Shown here piece by piece: positions 23,849 through 36,113 of a stretch of 64,000 nucleotides of DNA. The translations under genes and the position numbers were made by a program. Source of the stretch: Pseudo-nitzschia pungens. Taxonomy: Eukaryota; Bacillariophyta; Bacillariophyceae; Bacillariales; Bacillariaceae. The notes beneath the pieces are model-generated. The model was not told the DNA's origin. It was given only the letters and a program-made list of their open reading frames with translations, and did not search any database. The stretch spans positions 3,181,346 through 3,245,345 of the forward strand of contig CM074761.1 in assembly GCA_037355855.1 (NCBI GenBank), written 5' to 3'. Positions within the stretch are counted from its first letter, which is position 1; every line of letters starts with the position of its first letter.

Positions 23849-24473
23849 CAAATCGTCTGTGGTAAGGAATGGTGATGGATCGATTCCTTCCCCTTTGTGC
23901 CAGCTGATAGGGATAACTTCTGTACAGTAACATATTACAACAAATTTGAATCACTATTAATTTATCCCATCCCACCGTAGACAATACTAGACAAAAATGG
24001 AGGAAAGTTCATGTTCCATATCTCAGCGTTGTCCCCACGGATGGATTGCAAAATTTACTCCGTTGTTTCCTAGCAGCTATCCAGAGCGAGCGAATTTGAA
24101 GAGGAAAGTAGCGATTGGTTCACAGGAATAGGTAATTAGTGTTCGTTGTAGTGTTCACATTCGTTATGACATTCGCAATTCGTCATCAATGCACGAATTG
24201 ATTCGGTCAGAATCACTGAACTGTACTCGTATTCTTTCATTCAATACCAAACAATATTCGAATAACGCCATAATGGTTGAACACGATACGGATCGTTGGA
24301 TAGATGATACAGACACGATTGTTGTTTGAACAGTTCTAATAGTGTACAGAAATGCAACCTTTGTCGCGAATAACAAACGTGGATAACGCATACAATCGTT
24401 TCCGCCGACTTGATACATACGAAACTTGAGGGTCTTTGTTCCTTGGTTCTACGAGTGCGGTCGTCGCGCGAAG
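23849..24473. other. Intergenic region, convergent
   Basis: Short 3' space between the helical-repeat gene and the lipase. Nothing further is recognised. Confidence 0.6.
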
Positions 24474-24783
24474 CTACTTCGTCACTTTGTTTCCTTTTTG
24501 CAGAAAGCCCACGGATCTCCTTCCATTCCTCACCGCCGCTTTCAGCTTTGGCCAGGGTCGCTCGCATTTGGTGCTGTCATCGTTGCTAGTGTCTTCGTCG
24601 TATACTGCCGCCGGAACCTCGGGACTCAAGTTGGTCGTATCCTTCGGCTCCATGTCGTCCCGTAGTTTTTCCAAATGGGTCATGTACCAGAAGGGCATGT
24701 GATCGTGGATCCCCTCCAGGGCGTTTTCGCACTCGATCTCAAAAGCCGTCTTGTTCGCGTTGGCTTCGGCCTTCGCGGCAGCT
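24474..24783 (-). pseudogene. Out-of-frame remainder of the lipase C-terminus
   Basis: An open frame directly continues the lipase one frame over. It starts KAKAAAKAEANANKTAFEIE and carries DHMPFWYMTHLEKL before an acidic and then basic tail ending at a TAG (24476-24474). It has no start of its own and reads naturally only as the former lipase end. Confidence 0.7.
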
Positions 24784-26436
24784 TTAGCTTTCGACTGCCT
24801 TCGACTGCCTTGGCTCGATATTTAGCTTATCCTGAACGTTTTGAAGTCTCTCGTTTGCCCTTTCGCTAAGCGCTGCTGTTTTCTCATCCAGAAGCTCCTT
24901 CTTGGAACGAAAGATCGCTTTGTAGAGAATCTTGATTTCGTTGAACTTGCTAAAGATCTTGGACAGGTCCGGATTAACCAATACGTATTCGCCGCCCTTG
25001 GTGATGTAGATCAGCTTTCCCATGTGACGAAAGGACATGACGTGGAGGGGGGCGTGTGGAACAATATCTTGGTTGTATACTAATCGGCAAATGACAGCCC
25101 GGTCAAGTCCGGCAGAACGAAGTGCCTGGATGCGTTCCATAGTGGCTTCGGCGAACCTGCGATCCCCGACACGAGGACACCCGGCCGTGACGCTGATAAG
25201 TCGTTCGACGACCTTGTATTCCGGTTGGAGTAGTTTGTAGTGGAGTTTCTCAAGTATGTAACAATAGGCAATCTGCGACATGGCCGCGCCGAGGGAGCAT
25301 CCCACCACATAGACCTTCTTGGGTGTTTGGGAGTCATTGCTGAGCAGCGGTTCGATGATATGTTTTTGGATCATGGGAATCACCTACGGAGTACAATGGT
25401 TTTTCAACCGTACCCACCCCCAGAGGAAGCCCCAAACAAAAGACAAAGAACGGGACAGGCACAACGAGATCACCAAGTGAGTTGTCTGATCGGTTCATAT
25501 CCAATCCAAACGTCATGGCTTGCGGACTGAGTGCAATGGATCAATAAACACAGCTTCAAAAAGCGAATCGTCCTGTTTCGTATTTTCGTTTCATTCAACT
25601 CCTCTAATTCCCTTCGACACGAAAGAAGAAACGACATCATACAGAGCGACAAAATCGGTACTCACGTAAATAAAATTGTTGTAATACGCCGTTTGGACCC
25701 GGGGTTTTGCTTTCTTGGGATTGCATATTTTGGTGAACCATCCCCAGTACTGCGAGCACCACCCAGCGTGTCCCTGTTCAAGGTCATCGTCCGGCTCCCA
25801 CTCAGAGTGGTGAAATGTGAGATTGGCCAGCCAATCCATGATGGAGGTCGTGAACCGAAACGACAAGACAATCGTCGAATCGTTTGAAGCGATGAATGCT
25901 TGGGTGTCGACCGGCCGACCCTTGCGGATCCCCGACTCGTCGATCCAGCAATCCAGATTAAGCCCGAATACATCTTTCAGAATTTGGGACAGCGGCAACA
26001 TGCAAGTGGTCGCCGGATCGTCTCCCCCCACCAAATGTTCCATGGCAGCCATGCAGTTGGGACTTGCTTTTGGAACCTGCAGGCGGTCCTCCCCATCATC
26101 GGTACACGAAAGGTGGGCCATCTTCATCCCGTAGATCATCTCGTCCACTCTTACACCCCCAATTTTCTTCGCGTACTTGTTGCTGTATATGCGACCCTGC
26201 TTTTTGCTTCCCTCGGTCCGCATTGCCTTGGTTCGAATATCAAAAACGGACCGACGGTCCATGACGGAGGGGGACCGGTAGTTAGGCTCCTTCAGATTGA
26301 ATTGTTTCATGATCTCGTTGTCGCGAACGGCCTTACGAAACATTTTCCGATGATCCTTGATTTGAGGGTCGCTGTTTTCGCCATCCACTGGTGGCAGTAA
26401 AGAGGACGATCCTATGGCAAGGGCATCTTCATTCAT
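24784..26436 (-). CDS. Class-3 lipase, C-terminally truncated by a 10-bp duplication
   Basis: Exon 1 is 26436-25666 and exon 2 is 25383-24784. The 282-bp intron has a GTGAGT donor and a CTCCGTAG acceptor in phase 0. The product as it stands has 456 residues. The nucleophile elbow is VYVVGCSLGAAMSQ, with Ser in G-x-S-L-G. CPRVGDRRFA and YNQDIVPHAPLHVMSFRHMG are typical downstream class-3 lipase blocks, with the Asp of NQD a likely catalytic acid. The frame stops right after KAVES. A perfect 10-bp tandem duplication lies at 24791-24810. With one copy, the frame would continue about 100 residues to 24474 through IHDHMPFWYMTHLEKL, which resembles the family's catalytic-His segment. The truncated protein therefore probably lacks its His. 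No clear signal peptide is seen. Such lipases hydrolyse acylglycerols; the exact substrate is unknown. Confidence 0.82.
24791..24810. repeat. 10-bp perfect tandem duplication in the lipase gene
   Basis: TCGACTGCCT occurs twice back to back on the + strand. A 10-bp gain is +1 in frame and explains the premature stop. Confidence 0.95.
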
Positions 26437-29410
26437 CGTTTCGGATAAAGTGTAGATGTTGTTATGACAATGGTGGATCGGGTGGATTTCTCAACAAGTA
26501 TGCTTGTTGATGCCGTGGTGGAATGTTTTGGAGGAAAGGATATAGTATCGATGGTGGTTTAACCTATGCTTTGCTGGTTGTTACCAGTCAATGAAAGCGA
26601 GGAAGTGACAGGAATTTGTGAACTTTGTGGTAACGGGTTGATCAGTTCTTGACGGCTCGTAGTTCGTATCAGACGGAAAGCAGAACATATTGTAAGTACT
26701 TGTACGAGTAACTTACTGTTACCAGATTCTCATCACGTCCGCTGACTCTAATCTTATACCATAATATTATGATAAAAAGAATACAGATTCCTTCGAAACT
26801 TACACGTAAGATACTTCGTAAACTGGATTTAACAACGAAGACAAAAATCACGAGTACCTTACGTAAGGTTTACTACGTCTATTCATAACCGGTAAGTTCT
26901 TCACCAAATTTTTGAACTTATATTTTTTATTATTTCGGCAGGTGATACTGGCACAGTCACTCCCTGGTGACACCCTCTGGTCAGACCCAGTTTGAAAAGC
27001 ATAATCTTACCGTTCCGTTATCGCAACGCGTAATTACGTGCGAATTACTCAGGGGGTGCTTCAAATACCGTGCGTAAATTCTGTTCAAGTAAACTCTTGT
27101 AAAGTTCGAAGTGTCCAAATTCAAAATACGAGAACTGAGTGCTGTAGGGTAACCTTACCATGCAAGTAAACCTTAGGTAAGCCTTACACATTCGAATATC
27201 TTCGAATCTACGAAGTAGACATCAAGTAACAGTAACTTAGACGGTAACCTTACTCGTACTCAAAACCAAAGATAGTGTACAACATCATCTGAGACCAAGA
27301 GGTTCGAGTATGAACCGTACTGAGTACGGTATTTACCGGTAAGGTTACGGTATGCATTGAGTATGTTTCCTTGTTCTCGAAAAAAATCATAAGGACACTA
27401 ATTACAAGTACATGCCAACAATTTTGTCCATTGGGAGAGCGCCAGTGGCAAGTTCCGGACAAATAATAATGATTTCCAACGGAAAGTAACCTTACGTAAT
27501 CCCTTTTCATTCGCAACTACCACGGCTGCCAGTTAATGGACAAAAAGTGAACATTAAAACATACCGGTACCGCATGATCTAAAATACCGTAGAGAATGTA
27601 GCGTTGGACCGAGTGTTCCGAGTTCCTTTTGGATATTCAACTCTATTACTATTGGATTGATTACATAATTACTCAATAATACGGCACAACTTGCATTTTG
27701 GAATGTGCACGGTACGGTCTTACTCGTAACTTACCTTCAACCTGATAGAGAAATGTTATTGACGGCGTTAAGTGACGTACCGGTAATGCAGTAATTACCG
27801 TAGGTACCGTAGGTAAGACTTAATCCTTCGTGTTCATAACATAATCTCACCTGAGGAAGTGTCGTATTAAAAAAAAAAGTAGCGAAGCACCGGTAAGGTA
27901 TCTTAGGAGACACCATTCACTGGGTGAGATTTCCAGCTTTCGTTTGGATCTGGCGTCAGCTTCCAAATGGGTTACTACCTACTACCGTACTATGCAGCAG
28001 CTCTTGAGCGATCTCTGCTAAATCTTTCTGCTTGCTCAATCAACAGATCAACACTTCTTCTCCTTTTCCAAATTCTGATGGAGCAACTGCTAGTAGCCAA
28101 CAGGTCGTGCATATTGCCTAAGCAATGGTATCCCTAGCTTCAAACTCATTCTTCTTCTTGCCTTTGTTCAATACGAAGTACTTCTTAGTAGTAGTGCTAG
28201 TACTAGTCAGCCTAGATGATATTTCTTCTATCTCTTCTTTTGTCACCATGATGACTGCTGGCATACCACAAGCAGCAGCTAGTACTTTTCATACTTCAAT
28301 CTCATTATACTCCTCCCAGCAGCCGTTAGTAACTTACTACATATCTGTTTGAGGTGAAGAAAAAGTTTCGACCATTTGTTGTTCACTTGTTTCAGCAATC
28401 TCGATATCAGTCAGAGGTCCGGGATCATCCACATCAATATGAAAGTTAACCCTCCTTTCTTTTCATCCCAAGGTAAGGTTACCAGTACCACCACAGTATC
28501 ATCATCTCGTAAGGTTACCGAGCAGGTCCACCACCACCATCATTTTACTAATTATTTGTCGCCGTACCGGTATCTTTTCCTTCCGAACGTGAACTTACCG
28601 TGTGCGCTGCTGGTACTAGTGAGCACACAAGCATGCCATTGTTTGCAGCATTGCAACATACTTACGGTACCTGGTATGTTCTTGCTTACAAGAATCCCAA
28701 CGAGCAAGATGATTACTCGTAAACATACCAACCCCTAAGAGTCGGAAGGCCAGTCCCGTAGAGGAAGCAAAGCGCGCTGAACACATTCAAATGTGGAGTG
28801 AGGTGCGAGCATTGTTCCCGTCCATTATTTGTTTTTAATCGCAAGGCATGTCCGAAACAGCGATTCCAAGTCTTTTTGGTACAACGGTTCACACATGAAA
28901 GATCCCGTGTATCGACTTTTCCGCCTTTCGAGTATCGTGCAGTAAGATGATGTCATTCGTTCTGCCGTTGCCCCCAAATTTTGAAAAAATAATACTTTCC
29001 ACTTCCGATGGACCGATGGATGCGATGATTCGTTCTTTTCTTCACAAAAAACAAAGGCCATCCGTGGTGAGCATGCTTCCGACGAAGCACAGGTGAAGTC
29101 TTCGATGCTTTTGAACCATCTCCCTTGGTATTATTCCACCAGGAGTATCGAATGCACATGTTACATAACTTCTTTTTGATCGACTCCTATTACAGAAACG
29201 CATTGATTTCACTCGACTCCGCATTGTTTGCGTTGAACGATACCCTCTCGAACTACAAAAACGCAATCAAAAACATAAACACAGCAACATTTTGTTAATG
29301 CCTTCAGCTACTCTCACAAATCAAACCGCAACGCATCTACGCCAAGTTTCTATCAGACATCCCATTGATCTCTCACAAGAAGGAACGTTCCCGAGACTCC
29401 CGAATCAATC
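26437..29410. other. Large intergenic region rich in the TAAGGTTA motif
   Basis: No gene found in about 3 kb. It holds the densest cluster of TAAGGTTA/TAACCTTA cores (about 27150, 27245, 27340, 27487, 28474, 28510), often inside ACCGGTAAGGTTAC, plus several GTACCGTA- and TACGAGTA-type palindromes. Open frames at 28125-28738 are low-complexity and not supported. Confidence 0.7.
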
Positions 29411-30610
29411 ATGGTAATCCTCAGCCGCAAAACGCCTTCTTGCTACGTTCGGCAGCTACTGGCCTTCGGTCTCGTCCTGGGTTGCGCCTGTGTCCTTCCC
29501 GTTTGCTCCCAACGAGACTCCATTCGCGGTTCCTACGAACGACAACGCGATAGAGAGTCGGACCGCATCGGCTCGTACTCGAGCGGCAGACCCAATCGGG
29601 GCAGCAATCCCACCATTCTTCCCGCCCTACCCTCGAACAACAACGGCGGCAGCAACAACAACAGCAACAACAACAGCAACAAGAACGAACCCAACCTCGT
29701 CCTGGTTCCCCAGTGCAATCCAAACAATCCGGACTCGTACTACAACACGTTCCAAACCGCAAAGGACGACGGGGTCACCGACTGCGACCAATACCTCTCG
29801 TATTGCGAACGAAAGTATTCTGGTCTTGTCTTTACCTCCTTTGCCTCCTTTGTGTATCCCAGGGATTTCTATGAAGCGGTGGAATCTCTCTATGACAAGT
29901 GCTTCAAGACCTGTGCCGAACATCTGGGCGGTGGCCCCGATGCCTTTTGCGCCCTTCCGGAACCCTCCCGGAAGTACGCGTCGTCGCTCTCGAAGGAGTC
30001 CATGGATTATTGTTTGGTGGTGGCCGACGATAGCAAGGGAGGAGTCTGGACGGCTGCCATGAGGGTCCACGAGGCCGAGGTCGAGACCGCGCTGAACGCC
30101 AGGCGCGCCCGGGCTTCCGGAACCATCTGCAACCGACGGATCAGTGGATCGGAGATGGCGTCGGCCTTTTTCCCGAGGTCCAGTCCGGTGGTGGTAAATC
30201 CAGAGCTCTCGTGCGCCGCTCGGATCCAGGCCCAGAACATCGTGGTGGAGACCCTGGAACGGAACGGGAGGTTTCCTTCCAACCTGCACACTGCTTGCCC
30301 CAATTCTCTATCGCAGGTAATCCCGCCCAACTTGCCGGCAACACCGATTTGCGAGAATTTTTCCACCCGCATGGCCAATGCGGGGTATCCGTACGACACG
30401 GACGGCTTTGGCTACATACACGAGGTAACGGCGGTCGGATACCGGACGGCTGAGGCCGTTGTAGACGGGTGGCTGGCCAGCACCAGTGGCCATTGCTCGG
30501 CCATTGTCAAGCAGGAATCTCCGGTGATTGCCACGGAGGTTGGTATTGGCTACTACGAGTACGGGGGCATGACCGGACACGTTGTGGTGGTGGGGCAACG
30601 TCGTTCCTAA
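29411..30610 (+). CDS. Secreted CAP-domain (SCP/PR-1/YkwD) protein
   Basis: A single exon of 399 residues. Residues 12-33 form a signal peptide (LLAFGLVLGCACVLPVCS). A low-complexity Arg/Ser then Asn-rich stretch (about 45-93) is followed by a Cys-containing domain with pairs such as CDQYLSYCERKY and CFKTCAEH. From about residue 217 the C-terminal half fits the CAP fold: an AMRVHEAEVETALNARRA helix, LSCAARIQAQNIV, and the diagnostic GWLASTSGHCSAIV followed by EVGIGYYEYGGMTGHVVVVG, which matches the family's GW..S.GH...I and VG.......Y.VVV.G signatures. CAP proteins are secreted and variously implicated in lipid binding, defence or proteolysis; the role here is unknown. The frame is intact and no intron is needed. 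Confidence 0.85.
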   Translation: MVILSRKTPSCYVRQLLAFGLVLGCACVLPVCSQRDSIRGSYERQRDRESDRIGSYSSGRPNRGSNPTILPALPSNNNGGSNNNSNNNSNKNEPNLVLVPQCNPNNPDSYYNTFQTAKDDGVTDCDQYLSYCERKYSGLVFTSFASFVYPRDFYEAVESLYDKCFKTCAEHLGGGPDAFCALPEPSRKYASSLSKESMDYCLVVADDSKGGVWTAAMRVHEAEVETALNARRARASGTICNRRISGSEMASAFFPRSSPVVVNPELSCAARIQAQNIVVETLERNGRFPSNLHTACPNSLSQVIPPNLPATPICENFSTRMANAGYPYDTDGFGYIHEVTAVGYRTAEAVVDGWLASTSGHCSAIVKQESPVIATEVGIGYYEYGGMTGHVVVVGQRRS

Positions 30611-32750
30611 ATGCAAGAGCGCGCCCCAGAAGAAACACACCGCAAGACCGAGTCCAGCAGGGGAAGCAAGACAATGCAGAGAGAGACAAGGGGACGCGCG
30701 AGAACTGCTTAGATTCTCCACCGAATCAATGGTCTATCGCTTATCATTGGTACATTGCTTTGTGGAGAAAAATTCGTGACGAGGAGTGTTATTGTAAGCC
30801 GCAAAACACAGGGCTGTCTCCCTCTCTCTGTGCGAAAGCAGTGTTACGTTGAGTGGTTGTATCAACATTGGTAGACCACCCACCAGCAAAACCTGCTCCC
30901 AAGCTGGTCTGAACTGGGTTGCTCTCGTTGCGAGCCGAATCAAGGACCAGCCTGCGATTGGCGAACAACCTCCGAGACAGTTGCAGCCTCGAAAAGTATC
31001 TCCCCGTCCAACTCCGAGAGGGCGTTGCTGGATGGATCCGCTATTTGGATACGGTGTTTGCACATTCGATACAATGGGGTTCGACGTTCGAAAACACAAC
31101 AATGAAGGAAGTGGAAACTAGGTTTTCGAACTTTATTTGGTCACTTGATGGTTACTATTTTGAAGTCATTAATGGTAGATTCTTTTCTAAAAATGATAAG
31201 GATGAGAAGCTATGGTATACTATCAACCACTCATAACGACAACACCGAATGTACGCAAATAGACCCTCGCATCGAGACTCATGCCCGAAGCAGTTTTACG
31301 TTTTCAAATAATGGTCACATAGGCGTCTGGACGACGATTCAAACCGGTTCGTGGCAGACTCGGTCATGAGTGCGCAACGCATCTTGCTTGTGCCGTGCTT
31401 CTTCGATCCCTGAATAGACCAGGTATCGTTGACATTGAAATCTCAACAGTTGCCATGTAGGAGCGAAACGTGTCCTGTTGAGGAGAGTCGTCGCTTTCTT
31501 CCTGGCTGATGTCGTTTAAGATTTCTCTCGTCTCGTCATTGTAGATATTTTTTGTTTCGACGTGTCAGAAAGATGCGCTCGGTTGCGTCTTCGGTGCAAT
31601 CGAGAATAGAAACTTAGTTCGTGGGCAACGGTTGTGCCTCCAAAGACAGCGAATCCGCGCAGGACCCTCGTTATTACGAAGAAGTGAGAAACAAAAAGAA
31701 AGAATGATGAACGAGTACCAGGAAATAATATAATCAGTACCATATCCCCAGTTGAAGACTGATCTAATTCATACGAAAGCTGAAATGGTCTTCTTTTCCG
31801 ATGTTATTCCATAGCCACAATTGGAACGGACAAATCTCTCCAGCAACCAAAGCAATCTCTCCTTGAAGTACACGAACAAGGGAACTAAACAGAGAGTTGT
31901 CAACTGTGGTGGGTCAACCGAGTTTGCAGCTCCAGTTCACGGACGCCAGCTGGTGTTTCGTTATTAGCTTGTTTCTTATTGTTATTGAAAATAGCTATTA
32001 TTTCCCCTCCCATTCAACCGACCAAGTTGGACGATCTTGATGTCATTGCAGCTGTAAAATTCATGTTGACATCTACCACTCTCGATTCTTAGTATTGAGT
32101 GATTCCCGAAACGTCTTCAACAAATACAACACATAACGAGATGCACAATGTAAGGATTTCATACAACACTAATTGCCGAATCGATTCGACTGTGAATTGG
32201 TTCATTGTTCTCTACAGTTTTTCTTCGGCACGCCTTTTCTGCCGCTGATGTATTCCGCTCCACAGCGTCAAATCCAAGGGTTGCTCTTATTGCATTACTC
32301 AATAAAGAGATCGGCATACGTACGTCTATTCAAAGCGAAACCTGAGAAAGAGAGGCTGATTGTCGAAAATCGGACCTTTGCTTTGGGACAATAGCCTGCG
32401 GATGCGAAGAAAAAGGCGATAGTCCTGTCCTTCTCGATAGGATCTACCCACAAGATATCAGGAATAATTCCTCAATAGTTATTGTTATATATTTGGATCA
32501 TATACGTACATGTCATCACGTCACGGAACTGAGACCCGTAGCGGAACATTCATTCAAACAAAGGAGCCATGAATACAAACGAAGCACTCGTCGCTCTCCC
32601 CTGCGCAATGCCAACAAGCCGAAAAACCCCGGAAATCAGTCCTCCCCAATAACACGAAGTGATTGTTGATTGGTTTCGTAAACCCACTAATCGATTCCCA
32701 ACCCGAAAATTTGAACTCGTTCATACACCCAGGCAGGAAAATACTGCATT
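30611..32750. other. Intergenic region without a recognisable gene
   Basis: About 2.1 kb of convergent 3' space. Small open frames near 30734-31236 and 32173-32394 lack ATG context, domains or splice support. Confidence 0.65.
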
Positions 32751-34346
32751 TCATCCGACGTGCCGATACAGGTTTGAGTGCGTACTGCGCTGGCGCTGTC
32801 GTGCTCGGATCAGGTCCAGGACCTGCTGGTCCCGTTTCTCGCGCACAAAGGCCGCTTCGGCCCGGGAGCTGTTGCCACAGAACCAGAGCGTGTCTGCGGT
32901 ACGGTTCACCAGCCGTTGGACCCATATTTGGTTGGAATCCGCCGCAGTGATGCTCTTGGCAGCATGCGGTCCCAGATGTAGGACACGACCCGGGTCGAAG
33001 TCGCTGGTTGCCACCAGTTGGTGGATCGTATCCGTTCTTTCGACTCCCCGCAGGGTCCAGCTCTGAATGCGTTGGTTCCAGCGCGATGCCGACCTCGAAA
33101 AGTCGCTGTGGGTATGATATAGTGTCTTGGAAGTCAGCAGCGCGTACCAGTCTCCAAACATCTTCAGGGATTCGTCATCCCTGTCTCGGTACTGATCATT
33201 CTGACGGTTGTCGCTACTTCTCCCGTCCCAGGCGATTCGATCTAAGGCGGAATGACGAATCGTATCGGAATTCGACCAATAGTTAGGCACCGACCAGTCG
33301 GGAAAACGCTCGTGCCACCGCAAGCGATTGGTCACCAACCCGATACGGAGGTCTTTCTCCCCCTCCGGAACAAGTTTGGCGTTCCGAAGTAGAGCAAACG
33401 TCTGATTGTCGATGCCAGGACGCGCATCGCGCACCCCGTCCGGGTGACGCAGGTGAACAATGGTGGTCGGGGGAGTGCTGGTCAGCAAAGTCTCATCGTT
33501 CTCACTGTTTCGGTTGGAATTACGGTTGGTCCAAAATAAAATCTTCCGAAGGGCATTTGTCGGCACAAAAGAATCGCGAAAGTAATCTCGCTTTGTTGCG
33601 CCCGTCCTTGCTGCTGTTTGGGGCCAGCGTGGGTAGCTATTTCCTTGGTAATACACCACCGGAGCGTCTTGTTTGTTGGAGAGTAGCTCTTGCAGGACGC
33701 ACTCGCTCTGCTCGCTGGTGGTAGCATCGTAATTATTGTACACGATGGTGTTGTTTCGGTTGGGAGAACTGTACTGGTGCGAGTACCCGGGGGAGCTCAC
33801 CGCACCCCCTGCCGATGATGGTTGTTGGACAAGGCGCAAAAATCTGTCGCAGTTTTGTCGATGACTCGGATCTCTCCAGTCAAAGGCAAGGCGAAAAGCC
33901 CGATAGGGCGATCCGGGCAGTTCGGTCTCGGCTTCGTGCGTGGCTTCTTCCGCGTGGCAAACGGTTCGGCCAAATTCCTCGGCCAGTAGATGCGCGGCCA
34001 GGAGTCCCGACATTATGTTGCCGATCCCCTGTCCGGTGAGCCGCGAGGGAAACAAAAAGACCAGGAAAACGCCTTTGTCTGGATGTGTTTGGTTGTACAG
34101 CATTGGCGAGTGGTGGGGATTGGGAGTGGCTTTCACTCGGGCAAGTGTGGATGGAAACCTCGGAATCACAGTCGTCGTGGTCGTTACCAATGAGTCCTGC
34201 ACTTGCACGAGTCGGTGGAGCCAGTGCAACTGTCCAAGGACAAAGGCAACGATCCCCATCGGTAGCAACCATGCCCAGTCCAAACGTTTCAGGCGATATC
34301 GCAGTCGATGGTGCTTCCGCCCTCGGTGCAACCCGGAATGTGGCAT
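32751..34346 (-). CDS. Type II membrane protein, glycosyltransferase (fucosyltransferase-like)
   Basis: A single exon of 531 residues with the ATG at 34346. A basic N-terminus of about 25 residues precedes one membrane helix (WAWLLPMGIVAFVLGQLHWL), then a Thr-rich stem: the layout of a Golgi type II enzyme. The lumenal part starts with FPSRLTGQGIGNIMSGLLAAHLLAEEFGRTVC, which resembles the GxGNR...L...YAL...R opening of xyloglucan/alpha-fucosyltransferase-type enzymes. TTIVHLRHPDGVRD resembles their VH(I/L)R-D donor-binding strand, and WYALLTSKTLYHTHSDFSRSA resembles the late D/S-rich motif. Several N-glycosylation sequons (NNT, NQT, NRT) fit a lumenal location. Donor and acceptor sugars cannot be read from the sequence, and a diatom-specific sugar transferase is equally possible. 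Confidence 0.65.
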   Translation of the reverse strand: MPHSGLHRGRKHHRLRYRLKRLDWAWLLPMGIVAFVLGQLHWLHRLVQVQDSLVTTTTTVIPRFPSTLARVKATPNPHHSPMLYNQTHPDKGVFLVFLFPSRLTGQGIGNIMSGLLAAHLLAEEFGRTVCHAEEATHEAETELPGSPYRAFRLAFDWRDPSHRQNCDRFLRLVQQPSSAGGAVSSPGYSHQYSSPNRNNTIVYNNYDATTSEQSECVLQELLSNKQDAPVVYYQGNSYPRWPQTAARTGATKRDYFRDSFVPTNALRKILFWTNRNSNRNSENDETLLTSTPPTTIVHLRHPDGVRDARPGIDNQTFALLRNAKLVPEGEKDLRIGLVTNRLRWHERFPDWSVPNYWSNSDTIRHSALDRIAWDGRSSDNRQNDQYRDRDDESLKMFGDWYALLTSKTLYHTHSDFSRSASRWNQRIQSWTLRGVERTDTIHQLVATSDFDPGRVLHLGPHAAKSITAADSNQIWVQRLVNRTADTLWFCGNSSRAEAAFVREKRDQQVLDLIRARQRQRSTHSNLYRHVG

Positions 34347-35510
34347 CGTCGTCTCGCCAGCTCAACGCTTCGATGGACTGTGGTGGTTCGCTTCCTGATG
34401 AATGAAACGGATTCCGATTCAATCCCTCAACATCTCGCTTTCGTGGTTTTGATTCGATCTTGCCGTCAAATAATACGCTGCGTCCGATGATCCGTATTGC
34501 GAGTTGCGAGTCGTCGAAATGCAGTTTAGTACAAACTACAAATACCCTGTTCGAGTAGAATATTTACATCGATTTGCGTCCTGCTTCATATTCTGTGACA
34601 GATTTTTGTCTCGTTTTGTGACAAACATGGATAGTTTGTTTCCTCGCGGGAGACGTCCAGCTCGGAAAGTAGGCAGGCCAGGCGGGAATTCAGCGAACGG
34701 AAAGTATCGAATCTAATTCTCCCCAACCTGTCTGATTGAGAATCGTCGTCAGTGACCCTTGTGCTTAAAAGCGATTCCGTTGGGAAAAATACTACACTAC
34801 CAGAGGTCATAATTCAAAACATTCCTTCGTTTAGGAAGCGTTGTAAAGTTAAGCCTTACCACGCATGATCGAAATTATGACCTCTTTAGCTAGTAATACC
34901 TTCATATCTTTAATACGTAAGGTTACCCTGAATACAAGAGTATGACATCATTTGATATGCACATCGGATAGTTATGGGTATGATCAAAGAGGTAAGAAGA
35001 GTATGATACTGTAAGGGATGTGGTGGGACCAAACGGAAGTGCGTCAGTCATCCGCAACATAATCGTACATTGGTCGTGTAAATTTAAAGGTCATTCCAAA
35101 TTCAAATAGTCATAATGATCATTTAACCCTCCTCATCCAACATCCATTTTTAGAAACAACATGTCTTAATTGTTTTGGAAAGACCCCAGTTAACAGGCAT
35201 TTCCAAACACTACGTGGTTCGTGTAATCTTGCCTTTATCGGTTATCATCTTCGAAGTAACAAGGATTCCATCGGCCATTGGAGACACAACACGATAGGAA
35301 TCTGATCAGTGGTCATCACGAGGAGATCTGTTCGTGTTTTTTCCTCACCTTGGCGCTCCAATCAAAACTTTCTTCTTTCGCTTTAATCAAACCAGAATCG
35401 ATCTCAACAAGTCTCTCAACGGGGTAGAACCGGAACACAGTTCATTCTTCATGCATATAATCTTCTTCTTGCCGCTGAGCAAAAGAGCGCAGAAAGAAAA
35501 ACACCGAACC
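34347..35510. other. Intergenic region, divergent
   Basis: Upstream space of the glycosyltransferase-like and small secreted genes. A TAAGGTTA core is at 34918. The frame of the next gene is open from 35334, but its first suitable ATG is 35511. Confidence 0.65.
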
Positions 35511-36113
35511 ATGATTCCGATGCCTACTTCCTCTTCTGCTAGCAGTTGGAAATCGTCCGCTATGGCCATTTTCGGAATGCTGCAACTGCTTCTGGCGACG
35601 TCCGCCGGTTTCGTAGAAGCCCGAAACGCGCACTTTACCATGGAATTCATACCCACCTTTAAAAACGGACTCCCACACAAGTGCCGCCCTGAGGAAGTCA
35701 AAATAATGGAGAAATTTCTGGGGGACATTTTAGCCAAGGAAACCGGCATGGTTGAGCACTCTGTTCAATACCTGGATAACATGTACGATCCCGCCGAGCA
35801 TCACAGCAGCCAAGCGAGTGCCGCCTCTTTACACCTGAAGCGGCACCACTTTAGCAAGGTCCGTGGATTCGATTTCACCTTTAACTGCCCGACGCAAAAT
35901 GACCATTACGCCTGCCCGGACAAGGATTGGTGCCATGTCTTGTGCCTGGACGAAAGCGTCAAGCCTGGGCACGAGAACCTCACCCAGCAGGCCTCTAAGC
36001 TCAAGGAGAAACTACACCGGCATTCGAAAACGCTGGAGGGGCCGTACAATGTCAAGTGTTTGGGACACACGGCCGAGCTGGACTTTCACTTGCTTGTCAG
36101 TGTGTCTCCGTAA
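35511..36113 (+). CDS. Small secreted protein of unknown function
   Basis: 200 residues from the ATG at 35511, which lies in an AACCATG context. A Ser-rich N-terminus is followed by a hydrophobic segment (AMAIFGMLQLLLATSAGFVEA), a signal peptide with a likely cut near VEA-RN. The mature part has about 165 residues and many His and Lys. It opens HFTMEFIPTFKNGLPHKCRPEEVKIMEKFL, then has a Cys-containing core (FNCPTQNDHYACPDKDWCHVLCLDE) and ends in CLGHTAELDFHLLVSV. The six cysteines could form disulfides. I recognise no family. Confidence 0.65.
   Translation: MIPMPTSSSASSWKSSAMAIFGMLQLLLATSAGFVEARNAHFTMEFIPTFKNGLPHKCRPEEVKIMEKFLGDILAKETGMVEHSVQYLDNMYDPAEHHSSQASAASLHLKRHHFSKVRGFDFTFNCPTQNDHYACPDKDWCHVLCLDESVKPGHENLTQQASKLKEKLHRHSKTLEGPYNVKCLGHTAELDFHLLVSVSP

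Noticed and set aside
28125..28738. Two + frames of 75 and 120 codons
   Set aside because: Hydrophobic or Ser-rich low-complexity translation in motif-rich intergenic DNA.
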